NCBI GenBank assembly: GCA_037447655.1 | Contig: JBBHKE010000601.1 | Span: forward strand, 1-64,000 | Direction: 5' to 3' | Length of the DNA: 64,000 nt | From: Zygnema cylindricum | Taxonomy: Eukaryota > Streptophyta > Zygnematophyceae > Zygnematales > Zygnemataceae | Shown: one piece after another, positions 39,922 to 52,506 of the stretch | Position numbering within the stretch: position 1 is the first letter of the stretch | Layout: each line of letters begins with the position of its first letter | The notes under the pieces: model-generated | Database searches by the model: none | What the model was told of the DNA's origin: nothing | Seen by the model: only the letters and a program-made list of their open reading frames with translations | Made by a program: the position numbers and the translations under genes

Positions 39922-40632
39922 GTAGTTTCCACGGTAACCGCTCGGAAAATAGTGAATCCGTACAAGAATGGTCGTACAGACTTCCAAAGAAAAACACAAA
40001 ATTCATAACAGATGGGTTTCTAAAGGTTAAATTTCTGAACAATGCACCGACATGCACTATCCAATCGATAGTGTAAGCTTTGCCATGTCCAAAATGAAAT
40101 AAATAATACAAAAAGTGAGTAAAAAACACTTAAAAATTCAAGCGAATTCATTTTTTCTTTTCTATATTTTACATTTAGTTTTTTTAACACACTACATGCA
40201 AGGTCGACTACAAATTGAAACATGAAAAAAAGTTGGACAAAGAAAAGCCTCAAAAAACTACAGAGGAATATAAATTTTTTGCAGCAATGAAGATCATATG
40301 GACATCGACTTGCAATAACAAGCAAATCAACTGGCGATGATGATTTGACCTAAATTTAAGTCAATAAGTTTTGTGGAAAATACAAAATCAAATGATTGAA
40401 ACAGGGGTGTACACGCAAGGGCATGTTTCCCATGAGATTAAATATTGATATTGTTGAGATAAAATTTGGGGAACACAGCAAGAGCATAACCGTACCATAA
40501 ATCCACGAGGAACGTAATAAAACACCTTCACAAAAAAAAAAAATGGAAGACATAAATAAACACGCCTACATTCTGTACGTTTTTACTATTACAAACAAAA
40601 CCAAAACAGAATAAAACAAACCGGATGTACAC
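39922..40632. repeat. Direct repeat R1 (~710 bp)
   Basis: GTAGTTTCCAC...GGATGTACAC matches 47518-48229 over its full length with scattered substitutions and small indels. It stops at the assembly gap, so the true right border is unknown. No coding content or terminal inverted repeat was seen. It lies 3' of the G3BP-like gene, while the second copy lies on that gene's 5' side. Confidence 0.85.
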
Positions 40633-40642
40633 NNNNNNNNNN
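40633..40642. other. Assembly gap (10 N)
   Basis: Ten undetermined bases between repeat R1 and the hexamer tract. The true length is unknown. Confidence 0.99.
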
Positions 40643-41235
40643 TCCCGCTCCCGCTCCCGCTCCCGCTCCCGCCGCCCTCGCCCTCGCCCTCGCCCTCGCC
40701 CTCGCCCTCGCCCTTGCCCTCGCCCTCGCCCTCGCCCTCGCCCTCGCCCTCGCCCTCGCCCCAGCCCTCACCCCCGCCCTCGCCCTCGCCCTCGCCCTCG
40801 CCCTCGCCCTCGCCCTCGCCCTCGCCCTCGCCCTCGCCCTCGCCCTCGCCCTCGCCCTCGCCCTCGCCCTCGCCCTCGCCCTCGCCCTCGCCCTCGCCCT
40901 CGCCCTCGCCCTCGCCCTCGCCCACGCCCTTGCCCTCGCCCTCGCCCTCGCCCCATCCCACGCCCTCGCCCTCAACCTCGCCCTTGCCGTCGACCTCGCC
41001 CTTGATCACGGCCACGCCTACGCCCTCACCCTAGCCCGCGCCCTCGCCTACGCCCTCGCCCTCTCCCTCGCCCTCGCCCTCGCCCTCGCCCTCGCCCTCG
41101 CCCTCGCCCTTGCCCTCACCCTGCCACTTGCCCTCCCCCTCCCCTTCGACCTTGACCATGCCCACGCCCTCGCCCTCACCCTCGCCCTCACCCTCTCCCT
41201 TGCCCACGCCCTCGGCCCCGCGCCCTCACTTGCCC
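40643..41235. repeat. CCCTCG hexamer tract (GGGCGA on the minus strand)
   Basis: Five CCCGCT units lead into a long near-perfect CCCTCG array (about 40673-40920) that becomes imperfect to about 41235. All six frames are open as dipeptide-like runs (SP, RP, GE, RA), which are artefacts. The minus strand has GGG every six bases, suited to G-quadruplex folding. It abuts the gap, so its length is probably mis-assembled. Confidence 0.95.
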
Positions 41236-42043
41236 TCTCGCCCTCTCTCTCAATCTCTTTTCTCTCATAGAGGATAAACCCGAACGTAGGTCAGATTTAA
41301 CATTGCCAGATATTCCCATGTGGTAGAGCTTCCGATGACTCAGGATCTTAACCCCATACAATTCCTTCCATCTCTGAAAACTTTCATAAGTTAACTTTCT
41401 TCATAATGACAGCAAGTAACACATGCATAACTCAGCTGAAAATCGTACTGTTACAATAACCCCCGTTTGCAAACTAAGTGTTGTTTGCAATATGCAATGG
41501 CGTTTGATTTTAGAACTGTGACATGCAACAAAGCATCAATCAGAAGACATTAAATTCCAAAATGATTAATCATGAATCTAACAGCAAAGACCACAATAAC
41601 ATATTTCACCTTCGCAATCACAGAAAGCAAACTACACAACTGGCGATGGCATCAAACATCCACTCACCAAATTCACATCGAGACATGTTAAGTTCACATT
41701 GAGCAATTGCTACACTCCAGGGCTATTGTGGGATATGTATATACTTCCCATTAACAGCCATCAAGAAACCAACAATGCTATCAGGAGAAGCAATCAGGAA
41801 AGTCCTGATAACTTTCTCGTTGTGAGAACTCGTATTCGTGGCATAAGAACAAAAAGTACTCGAGATACTGGACACACCGGTTACACCTCATTATGTGCGA
41901 GTTGCGCTTTCATTATTCTTCTGATGTGCCTCACTAATACGGAGATCAGCAACAATACCTACGTCAGCAAAATCGGTAGGGAAGTGAGTGTGCGATGCCC
42001 TCATTGCTTCCACACAGTCCCCTTCCACCAAGCTCTAGAAACA
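41236..42043 (-). other. 3' flank and likely 3' UTR of the G3BP-like gene
   Basis: There is no credible frame. It follows the stop codon of the minus-strand gene at 42044, so part is probably its 3' UTR. No clear polyadenylation signal can be fixed. Confidence 0.45.
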
Positions 42044-45000
42044 CTATTCATTACTTGCATTGGGCGGTCCCCCGGCACGAGGTGGCCCCCCACCACGTGA
42101 ACCGCCATGGCCAGAAACACCTAACCGCCGAGGAGCCCGGTTACTTCCTCCCACATTATCCACACCCGTCTTTCGAATAGGGTCGACTGGAGGGCCACCA
42201 TTTCGATCAGGACCTTGCCCTAATCCAGCACCGGTTCCTTGTAAACCTGGTCTACCGGGAGCCCCGGGCCCACGACTGCGGTTCTGAGGTCCATCTCTAT
42301 CCCTGTTGTCTGGACCTGATTGAGCTCGGGAGCCCATACGCCCACCGTTTCCAAATGGTTGCCGTCCGCCGACACGGTTGTTGTTGTCATTACGGAACGG
42401 TCGGTCTGTTCGACCACCGTGACCGCCTCGACCACCACCGCGAAAACCTGCTAGTAGGAAAAATAGTCAAAACCTATCCAGGCTCGCATGTCAACAACTG
42501 CGAATCATCGACCAATTAATACGACACAAAAACATCATTTTCTACTCGGAGAATAGATGCATAGTCATCTTTATTTGAAGCTAAAACGTATCACGAAGTC
42601 TCCGGTATGCTTTTTGCACCACCTTCTTAAACACTACCAACATTTACAAATGGAGAAAGAGCGATTTCATCATGTTTGCAAATGCTGCGGTAAACTGGAG
42701 CACCTACCCATAGGTTTTGGTCCCATAGGTTTTTTCTCTTCAATCCGCACATTAAATGATCCAATTAAAAGAGTGGCCTTCTGTCAAGTCAGAAAAGACC
42801 ACAAAGTTAGGAGAAAATGAATTCCTGCTCGACTCGATGTCTTGACATCATAGCCAATAAACTGAAGGTTCTCAAAAATTGCAGCCTTCAACACCGAATT
42901 AGACAACAAGGCAACAAATGTAAGGGACAAAACAGTAGTCATGACCAAATTATTCACCTCAATAGCAGCTTGGGCAGAAGCTACATCTTCGAACTCCACG
43001 AAGGCAAAACAGCTGTTGGCATTCTGAACAAGACAACAAAAAAAATAAAAAAAATGGTGAATAACAAGAAACTCCTCTCACATGCTAACATAAGCTTGTC
43101 AACCGCAAACCTTGCACAGGTACACAAACGAGCTAGAACAGGATAACACTGACAAAGTAGGCATCCTTGCCAACAAATAACCCTGTAAGAGCTGACGTAT
43201 CAGAAGTCTGAAGCTGGAAAAATACCTGGCTTCGTCCCCTGATTTGAATGTGATTCATTTTCACATGGCCAAATTGATGAACAATGTCTGCAAGTTCTGC
43301 TTGTGTAATAGTCAAAGGCAGGTTTCTCAAGAAAACTGAACGTCCGTCTCCTGAATGCAGGAAAATGGGTCAACACTAGGACCATCAGTACAAGAAATGC
43401 TGAAACTCCACCAGGAACAAAAAATTGACTCAACATCCTTGCCACCCCATTAAAGCTGATCTGTCCTTAAACAAGAAGTTAGTCATTGCAACTTTTTAAA
43501 AAACTGTTCAGTTCATCAAGATAACATTGCAGATCCTTGAGGCAAACCAAATAAATGAACAGAGGATTTTCAAAAAAAAATGGAACTCATATAATACGTG
43601 GGCAAGAGAAAGGAAGACCAAATAAGCGACCAAAAGATTTTCAAAAAACAACAAATTTGAAACTCATAAAACACTGAGTCTAGAGAACATACCTCGTTCG
43701 TTGTATCGATTCTCCTGTGGTGGAACTGCTGCTGAGAAACACATATTGGCAACAGCAAAGAGCCTTGTCAATCCACTTTCACCCATTCCTAGATGCATGG
43801 ACCATTCATTATAGCTGCAGAATATTTGAAAGCGTGAATTGGGCCATAAGGCAATGTGCCAAATAATGGCGACATATAAATCTCTCCAATCAATCTCTCA
43901 AACACATTTTCAATAGCAGTATTGGTTAATCCTCTCCGCTTGATTCTATAGCTAACACTCACCTTCAACCTCTGCAGTAGATGTTTCTTCTGAACTCTCT
44001 TGCACAGGTACTGGCGTTGGTGCTGACAAAGGAACAGGTTGGGAATCTGCTCCTGCAGTTCCTACAGTTGCAACCGCCTCTGACATCCCCACATCTAAAG
44101 TTGGGGGAGGTGAAGGCCTGCTTGAGGCTTCCACAGACCTTGGAGCTTGTGGCAATGACTGTGACTGCTGCTGCTTCATGGTAAGCTGCGCAAAAAGCCA
44201 TACAACATAACAAATCTTAATGTGGTACCAGCACCTCTAGAACATTCAGAAGACAATCTAAGACTATTCTAAAAATTAAACACCAATTAACAGGATCAGC
44301 TCCACTTTCACAAAACCTCACACAGGGGAAGTCAACAATCAACGGATACTGAATTTCCTTGTCAGACTTCTAGTTGAAGCCCTAAAATGTGATTGAATAG
44401 TGCACTCAAACACAATCAAAAGCTGTGCCTTTGCTTGACTTACCACTGAAGCATAGGAGAACTTTTTAGGTTTCTCCCCTGCAAGTTCTTCCTGAGAAAT
44501 TTGGGTTGCAGTAGGATCCGTCTGATGAGGAGGTTGCACTGGCGCATCAAAAGGAGGAGCTGACATTGCATCATCTTGGATGTGCTGCTCAGACATCTCC
44601 ACAACTGCCTCTTCCTCCTCATCTCCTGCAAATTCCTCTGGCTCTTCGCTCTCGTGAATATCTTCCGGTTCTACTGCTTCAGTAAGATCTGTTTCCACAA
44701 GGTTCTCTGCCTGTTCTTCCACCATTGCTTCGTGCACCACATGCTCCACAGTTGACAACTCGGTGGGCACTGTTTCATTTAAAACCAACAGGGACAATCA
44801 GATACAATAGCATACAGTGCATACAGAATTTGAAAAAAAATGGCCACACTCATATTCACTTTGACATAAAGATAATGCTATGCAGGAAATTATATTCGTT
44901 TGAGTCGTCATGCCTACAACTTTTGAGATATTGCATGGACGTATCAACAATGTGAGTAAAAAACAAGCAGACTTCCCCACTAACGAACCTGAAATCCCTG

Positions 45001-45984
45001 GTTTCTCAGGAAAAAAAAAGACCTTGTTCAGACGAATCATGTGGTGTAGGAATGTCGACAACTCCGTTCGCAGCATCATTGACGTGAGCATGTTTGATGA
45101 GATTCGGATCTTCATCCAAGTAGCGAAAAATATCATTTAGCACATAATATCCTTTTTCCTGGGGAGCAAGGAAGAAGCTCTGTAGAAATTTGCGTTTCCC
45201 CGTACTGTTATCCGACAGGCACCCCGTCACAATCACCAATACACCGCCATTTAAAGACTCTTGAGAATCCACAGTCAGAATCTCGGTCTTTAGGTTGCCA
45301 TAGTCTTTTGACATCACTTTCTCATGAATTTTCTGCAGCGCCACAAAAACGCCAGTCAAAAAATTTTAGAGGTTCCTGTTCCAAAAAATTTTTGCACCAT
45401 ATAAAAGTACTGCAAGATACCAAACTTAATTTGATGATAGCGTTCTGAAGAAAATCCAACAAGAACATAAAAAACCTCCACAGAATGTGAGACTAAGTAT
45501 TTGGCCATCATCTCTAGAGGTAGAAACTTCTGACACAGACACTTGAATGCAACATAATAACGTAAACTAAATGCATAACTGTGTCGTCGCCCAATCATCA
45601 CGAGTGTGGAAAATCATGCACAAACCCCTTGAGATTCAGCTTCAGGCCAGCAGATCAAAAATAAGGCAATTTGTATACCTCCTGAGTGGTAACAGTATCA
45701 GCATGAGGAAGAAGTCCGCACTCCGCTCGAGTCATCCTGCTTAAATCTGTATAAAATTTGTAGACATCCTGTGGAGTTTCACGAAGAACACTGTAATACT
45801 GGCATACAAAAGCAGTCCCTACCTGCAAAGAGGAACAAAAGTCTCAGCAACCTCACTCGGGCTCACCAGTGTTCTCCATACGCCTAGAAAATCCCAAGGA
45901 GAGCAAGATAAAAGGCCTCATCAGAGTTCTTACACGATCGGCGTCATACATAACCACGGGAGATTCCGTCGGAGCTGCCATCAT
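42044..45984 (-). CDS. G3BP-like RNA-binding protein (NTF2 + RRM + Gly-rich tail), 586 aa
   Basis: Ten coding exons: 45984-45934, 45822-45679, 45332-45023, 44769-44444, 44185-43963, 43731-43693, 43350-43226, 43023-42958, 42780-42708, 42447-42044. All introns are GT-AG and phases agree, giving 586 codons plus TAG. The NTF2-like domain (~18-140) reads VGTAFVCQYYSVLRETPQDV and KGYYVLNDIFRYLDED. An acidic Pro/Gln-rich middle follows. The RRM (~367-445) has RNP2 VFLRNL and RNP1-like CFAFVEFE, then a GGRGGHGGR-type tail. Plant G3BP-like proteins of this design bind RNA and enter stress granules; the role here is inferred. A second ATG directly follows the first. Exon 6 has a CAGCAG tandem acceptor. 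Confidence 0.88.
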
Positions 45985-47243
45985 CGGAGCTTCAAAAACA
46001 AAAAGCCCTGAAACGGCCGCATGTGCAATAGTATTAGCCCCAGAAGCTGTCACTTCGCAATGGAATTATTGTTAGCTTCAACCTAAGGAGAGTATGAGAG
46101 CGTGAAGACATAGATCACAAAGTTGAGATATAACATAACCAAGAAGCATGAAAATCGCAAAGCCCAGAAGCTGGTCACCGAATTTATACAGAAATAAACT
46201 ATCAGCCGTCATGGATAGCCAACAACAAATTCTAACGAGGAACCGAAATGACGAAAGAAGTAGCAAAACAAACAAAAAAGGCGAATTCCAACTCACCAGC
46301 TAACCTGAGATAGTATGAACTGATAGTAAAAACCACAGAGAAGATACTGACTGACTGAAGATATTATTTATTCAGTGCACTCACCTAATGACTCCTTGTC
46401 AACGACAGTGAAAGACAATTGGTTGAATTTGTCAAATTTCAAATGCAAACTTCTGTTCCTGTTGAGAAACAAAACGAAGACGAATAAGAGACGTCACCAA
46501 TATCGAGCTTTGACCTAATTTCCACAGTTCAAACTTTCGATAACATGATATCTTAAAGCTCGAAGTTTGGATTTCGTTCGAAATATTAACGCACGATAAA
46601 AGTTTTTGCCATAAAGTACCAACATTACAACACGGAAAAATACTGAGCGCATCGGTCGCTCCGATACCTCCATGGGCTAGCCGTTGTTTTACGTTCCGAC
46701 GTAATCAGTTATATGTTTGTTTACAGTTCGGACACTCGTTGCAATAGGTGACGCTCGAACAGCTAAGAATTATCGGACGTCATAGCTCTCGTATGATGTC
46801 ATCTAAACTTTCGTCCTTTTTTGAAACTTCCGTACTTTTTGAGCGATCGAGACGGTAACATATACGATCGTACAGCATTTTGCCTTCGAACATTTTGATC
46901 TACACCCGGTAATGTCGTCCACATCCGTATTACGCAGTTACAGTACTTTGGCAGACTCGAATTTCAGCTCCGCAGACTGCAGACGCAGACGCTTGTCGTG
47001 CGCAAAGCTGTTTTCGCACGTGTGGGGATTTCGGAAGACTCACGTCGACGCGACAAATTAGTTCGGGGCGCCTTTGATTGGTCCATTACTTTTCTTAGGG
47101 TACTTTCGCATGTGCTAAAGTTACAGTTATTTTCTGTCGTTTTCCTCCATAACTTAGAAAAAAACGAGAAAATCCGAAGCCGTACCAAATAATAGAAATT
47201 CCCACCGTACAAGTTACGTTACCCTGAAACTTTATACGTACAG
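45985..47243 (-). other. Upstream region of the G3BP-like gene
   Basis: Probable 5' UTR and promoter of the minus-strand gene. No long credible frame is seen, and no TATA box can be assigned with confidence. A 5' UTR intron is possible, since several GT/AG sites lie in 46050-46450. Confidence 0.4.
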
Positions 47244-47245
47244 TA

Positions 47246-47518
47246 CACCGTGAATCGTTATTAGCCTTATGTACACTATATCGGCACCCCAAAATTTTGA
47301 CATTGATACCTTAAATATAATAAACTACACTATTTAAGGACGTGGACCATAATCTGCCACGTCTCCTGGCACTAAATTAGAATGAATGACGCTAATTTTT
47401 TCTTTACACTAATAATTTCTATACGCTAATAAGTAATAACGATTCAAGGTGTAGCATTGATAACACTAATTCATTCTTAACACTAATAATTTCTAAACGC
47501 TAATAATGATTCACGGTG
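47246..47518. mobile_element. MITE, 273 bp, Tc1/mariner-like
   Basis: The 20-bp terminal inverted repeats (CACCGTGAATCGTTATTAGC at the left, reverse-complement matching 19 of 20 at 47499-47518) are flanked by TA on both sides (47244-47245, 47519-47520). The interior is AT-rich with a second, longer copy of the right-end motif (47407-47455) and no coding frame. In repeat R1 the same junction reads CAG-TA-GTTTCC, which would be an empty site, though left-flank homology there is only about six bases. Confidence 0.7.
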
Positions 47519-48229
47519 TAGTTTCCACAGTAACCGCTCGGAAAATAGTGAATCCGTACAAGACTGGTCGTACAGACTTCCAAAGAACTAAAACAAAAAA
47601 ATCATAACACATGGGTTTCTAAATGTTAAATTTCTGAACAATGCACCAACATGCACTGTCCAATCAATATCAATAGTGTAAGTTTTGCCATGTCCAAAAT
47701 AAAAAAAAATACAAAAAGTTAGTAAAAAAAACTTAAAAATTGAAAGCTAATTCATTTTTTCATTTCGATATTTTTCATTTAGTTTTTTTAGCACACTACA
47801 TGCAAGGTCGGCTACACATTGATACACGAAAGAAAGTTGAACAAAGAAAAGCCTCAAAAAACTACAAAGGAATTAAAAAAATTGAAGCTATTAAGATCAG
47901 ATGGACTTTGACTTGCAATTACAAGCAAAACAACTGGAGAAGATGATTGGACAGAAATTTAAGTCAATAAGTTGTGGAAAATATCAAATGATTGAAACAG
48001 GGGTGTACACGCAAGGGCATGTTTCCCATGAGATTAAAAATGATATTGTTGAGACAAAATTTGGGGAACACAGCAAGACCATCACGTACCATAAATCCAC
48101 GAGGAACGTAATAAAACACCTTCACAAAAAAAAAATGGAAGACATAAATAAACACGCCTACATTCTGTACGTTTTTACTACTAGATTACAAACAAAACCA
48201 AAACAGAATAAAACAAATCGGATGTACAC
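47518..48229. repeat. Direct repeat R2 (~710 bp)
   Basis: The second copy of 39922-40632, in the same orientation, directly right of the MITE and ending 120 bp from the stop codon of the next minus-strand gene. The frame 47901-48287 in it is Lys/Thr-rich, unlike any family I know, and not preserved in R1. Confidence 0.85.
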
Positions 48230-48349
48230 TAAAGTAACAATAGAAATAGACGACACTACCCTGTCAAGGATAAGATCAAAAGAATAGGTGCGTAGGCACC
48301 ACAACAAACGAGGGTAAAACAGGTCTTCCTCCTAACCAAAAGACCATGC

Positions 48350-51056
48350 TTATTTATATTTGTCCATGATTCTCCTGGCTTCATCTAAAGGATCATCAGA
48401 CGGTTTACTACTGCTGCTGCTGCTCGATCCTCCTTTCCCACTGTCATCATCGGAGCGAGTTAAGTAGACAAAAGCTCCGTATCCAAGGCCTCCAATAACC
48501 TGAAGCAAAATTCGATCGTATCATGTCAATTAAGGCCACATAAGCAAAAAATTTATCGAGCCATCGCAACTACTCAAAGTCCACACATGAATACAGCATT
48601 CCATCAAAACGACGCAGTAATAATAGTAATAGAAATAAGAATAATAACAAAAATAGTAAAAATAATAGTAATAATAATAGCAATAATAGTAATAGTAATA
48701 GTAATAGTAATAGTAATAGTTGAAGAAAGTCCGGAAAAAGACAGTCGCAACAACATAGTCCTCCTATTACGATTGCCTCGACGGGCTATTTATCGTATTA
48801 TCCTCCAAAGAGTAAACACTTATCTGGACCTCCTCTGTTTCTCTCACAGACATTATATATACAGATAATATACACATAAGAATATACACATAGATAATAT
48901 GCATAACTCTAAAGTTGCTTGCTCCTTCTCCAATGCAGGAAGATCAGTGCAGTTTGTTGCTATCATTGAGGGGCCTCAAAGCTCTGGCCAAAAATTATAC
49001 TTGGCTGATCTACATGTTTAGTCCTTGCACTTTTACCACAGATATGCTTACTGCTTGCATTTCGGAAGCCCATGACTTATGTAGAAACTTGATATAAATT
49101 CTTCTTTTATTATCTTACATTAACTTGACCAAGCTCTGACGTATGATCGCAGGACCATCGTACTCAGCCCTTGAAGAGATTCTTATATTAACAACGATAA
49201 GTAGAAGAATGGAACTACGACCACCAGCCTGGCTTTGAAGATTTTCATAGTAGACATTAGCCTGATTTGAAGCTAAGTTTGCTACTTTAACTAACAGAAT
49301 CAGGAACCATTCAATGACGTTTCAAACCATTGGTGCCTCCACTGACTTCTTCATCCAAAACAGCAAATCTGCATACATACCTTGCAGCCGGAGCCTTCTC
49401 TGCATTTCAAATAACTGATATAACAGTACGTTTGGATACCCCATTCATGCTGCGACTGTCGTTGGCACCTCACCATTCACAGTTAAGTGCGACTCCTCTT
49501 CGCTATGCTAAACTTGTTAAAACATTTACTCGGCTTAATTGAAACCCTTTTCACGAAAATTCAGTCCTTCCAACTACTTTCAGTCCATTGTTTATTTGCA
49601 TTTACCTATCCACCAACTGCCATAAAAGAATATTGCTGAAAATACAACCATATCATGTCTGGAAGGAAACTTACAACTAATGTCAAGAAAGTGTTGAAGA
49701 GAGCCTTTAGTATAAGTGAGAAGACCAAAAACCCTGCAACGACTACCCCGGCAGTCGCCGCAGGGCGAGGCACTGATTCCTGCATAAAACGAAGGTTTTC
49801 TAAGCTCAAAAGCCTGTCTCATAATTACTGAATTAAAATTATTACTTGTGGTCATTCCTGTACCAATCAATATTTTAAGCCATAGATAACAGAAATTTAT
49901 AGACACAAGTATTGTACCATCTTAGTGTTTTCTTCAGCATGCAGCCAAGAGTAAAAGAACAGGTCAGCTAAGTTTGCATCGGGAAACGACCCCAAGGAAA
50001 ATTACAGGTAACTACATTGATCACACTTAGCCAGTTTAATGAAAGTCGAGTCAAGCAGTGGCAGTTTCACACAGAGAGTCCAACATACTTGGTAAAACAA
50101 AAGGGACCAGAGATTCATGGATGATTTCTAAGCAAAAACCCAAAACTCCGTAAATCAACCAATTCACTTCATTTTCTTCACTGGAAAAGGATGAAACCAT
50201 GTATAGATAGTTGGCTTACTGGAACAAGCTTAGTAGCTGATGCAATTCCCTGCTGACCTGTTCTGACAACGGTTCCAATAACTGCAGACAAATAGCAGAA
50301 CATTAACAATGTTTGAAATCTGATTAAAGAGGAGCTGAACAGCTTGATCAACAACATTAACTGGTAAAAAAAGAGAGATGCTGGATTTTGAAGCCAGGAT
50401 GTAACATGAAAGTCCCTTCTGTTGAACATCGGAGACAAACCCCTTTATAGATAGATCTTGACCGCTGTGTAAATTTTCAGTAAGATTGCTGATGTCAAAA
50501 CAAGTTTCCACTGACAAAAGATGTAGAACGAGCACGTTGAACATCTTCTCACATCTCTCTCTTGCTCTCAAATTAAGCACATTCCAACACAAGAGCACTT
50601 CATCAGGGCCCACAGAAGAAGCAGAGAGTGCCTGTCACACGGATAATCACCACACGTAACTAGCTAAAAAAACATTCCTTTCACTTCTCTCCCATTCAGC
50701 TTAAGAAAAATAATCGACACGAGGAACTAGTTCTCACCCTTGTCAAAATTTGCCCCCTCGCCAACTATTCGTAGATTTCTTTGAAACATGCTCCTGTGCT
50801 GCCATCTGGCTGCCTGTGTCTTCACCTGGAGTTTGAAGTTGTGTCCTTCAGCAGTTATGAAAGTTGACTTAAATATTTGTTCCCTAACTTTTTGCACACG
50901 CAAGCTAGTTGATACATCTTGACAATGTCGTGTTTCATATGAAAGACGGGGAAGATGAACAGATGATGCTCTAGAAATGACGCGTTGGGCATCATTTTCT
51001 TTGCGAAGAATAACTGGAGCTTTTGAGGTTGCAGCTGAAACTTGAAGACAAATCAT
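48350..51056 (-). CDS. Plant-type membrane protein of unknown function, 211 aa
   Basis: Four exons: 51056-50738, 50281-50220, 49779-49675, 48499-48350; GT-AG introns and matching phases give 211 codons plus TAA. The N-terminal ~100 residues are Ser/Arg/Gln-rich with few acids, like an organelle transit peptide. VIGTVVRTGQQGIASATKLVP, ESVPRPAATAGVVVAGF and two closely spaced hydrophobic segments (~137-154, 155-175) follow. Then come TRSDDDSGKGG, a Ser run and the end DDPLDEARRIMDKYK. I recall the SVPRPAA...DEARRIM(D/E)KYK pattern from uncharacterised plant proteins, so plastid membrane location is an inference. Exon 1 could start further upstream (in frame to 51233), but the ATG at 51056 gives the better transit-like start. 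Confidence 0.72.
48618..48722. repeat. AATAGT/TAATAA microsatellite in intron 3 of the membrane protein gene
   Basis: A ~105-bp trinucleotide-based tract (AATAATAGTAATAG and variants, ending in six TAATAG-type units) within the 1175-bp intron between exons 3 and 4. Confidence 0.85.
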
Positions 51057-52506
51057 TGTGGCAACCTTGAGAGGTACTGGACACCAGACCACAGGTATAG
51101 TGAGCCAAAATGGATGCAAAGATATGTCTCTTTTCAACAGAATGTGAATCGAACAATCACCTGAAAAAGTAACCAATGCAAACTCACCGACATAGGTTAG
51201 ACCATTACCAACGGTCAGCAACTCTAGACACAAACTGATATTGAAATGATTAAACTACTGTCTAGAATCAAAGGCTCCAGTAGAAGGAGATTAAAAAAAA
51301 AAACTTGCCATTGACGATACACATTCTGCTTGAAGAACTTGTACGATAAAAAATCTTAGCTTTTTGAAAAACTATGATCATCCGGCAACTTGTTTCTTTT
51401 TTGAAAACTGTTGCATGGACACTTGCAAAATGGCAACAGGTCTCAATCGCCACAGCAAAAAGAAGCTCTAGCAAACAGAAGTCGAAAAGTTAAAAATAGG
51501 CAATGGACCTTATTCATGTTTCTTATTCATGGCTACAACATGAACTTTCCTCGAAAGTGTCTGACTTTCAAGAAAAAATCTCTGAAAGGTAGCAAAGAAA
51601 TTGTTGCGAACAGGACATCCACATGTCTTACGAAGCTGATAAATGTTCCAAGAAACTTCCTTGATTGCCACACAGCATAAGAAAAAAGAAGCATTTTCCA
51701 CCCAGAAGCAAACAACCAACAAAGCGTGGAAAAAGAGCAACTTACGCTACAGAGTGCATCCACAAGTCACGAACTCAAAGGCTTCCAGCTTGCATCTACC
51801 TCATAAACACTGTCTATGACTATCTTTGAAGATTAAAATAGCCGTTGCCCTTTAAGTAATTCAGATGACATAAATAATGAAAGGGCTTCACAGATATTTT
51901 GTTTGCGTCCTCTGAAAGCGAAAAGAGGAAAGAGGAAAGATGAAAGATCAAAGTGGACGAAAATTTTATACGTGGCAAGAAACTAAGAAAGGTCTCAACA
52001 TCAGTATAAAGAAGGTGAACATAATCGGAAAAGTTTTGTTCGCGAAACAGATCAGCTGAATACAAAAGGTTCGTAGTTAAAAGAGCTTTGCTGTACATGT
52101 TTCTTTCCCATAACCTCTAGGGGGCTTTTCACTTTCTTCAGAGGTATCCATTGTTTTTGGAATACGTTAGCAACTGGTTGTGGAAAGTTGCTGCTTTTTT
52201 TTTTAAAGTTTTCATAATCTTTTTGTAGGTATTGTGCAGGAAACTCACAGGAGTTTGCTTGACGCTGTTGGATTGCCGTTGGTATTTAGACACAGTTTGA
52301 AGCCGCCGACATATCATAGTCGTTGCACTTCTTGAATTTTTCAGCTTTTCTAATTCAATGCTTTAGTCTTGAATCAGTCTTTAGTCATTTCAAGGTATCA
52401 GTACGCAGAGATATCAGCAACTTTTATGCTTCTGTATCCCTCGGGGCAGAATAGCTGATGCATTTCGTTTATTGGATGCAGTTGTTTAAACAACCGACTT
52501 GCGGTC
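51057..52506. other. Divergent intergenic region between the membrane protein and OGDH genes
   Basis: 1450 bp between head-to-head start codons, so it likely holds both promoters and 5' UTRs. There is no credible coding frame; frames at 51411-51763 are short and unsupported. No TATA box could be placed with confidence. Confidence 0.5.

Noticed and set aside
40566-41034. Long open frames in several frames (poly-GE, poly-RA, poly-SP, poly-RP)
   Set aside because: Pure products of the CCCTCG hexamer repeat, open on both strands at once; not genes.
47901-48287. 128-codon plus-strand frame
   Set aside because: Lies in repeat R2, Lys/Thr-rich, not preserved in R1, and overlaps the 3' flank of the minus-strand gene.
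50590-50622. Possible extra coding exon in the membrane protein gene
   Set aside because: It has plausible borders but contains TGA in the required phase; joining 50738 to 50281 directly keeps frame and phase.
51411-51763. Short frames on both strands upstream of OGDH
   Set aside because: No domain, no start context and mutually overlapping; the region is more likely promoter and UTR.
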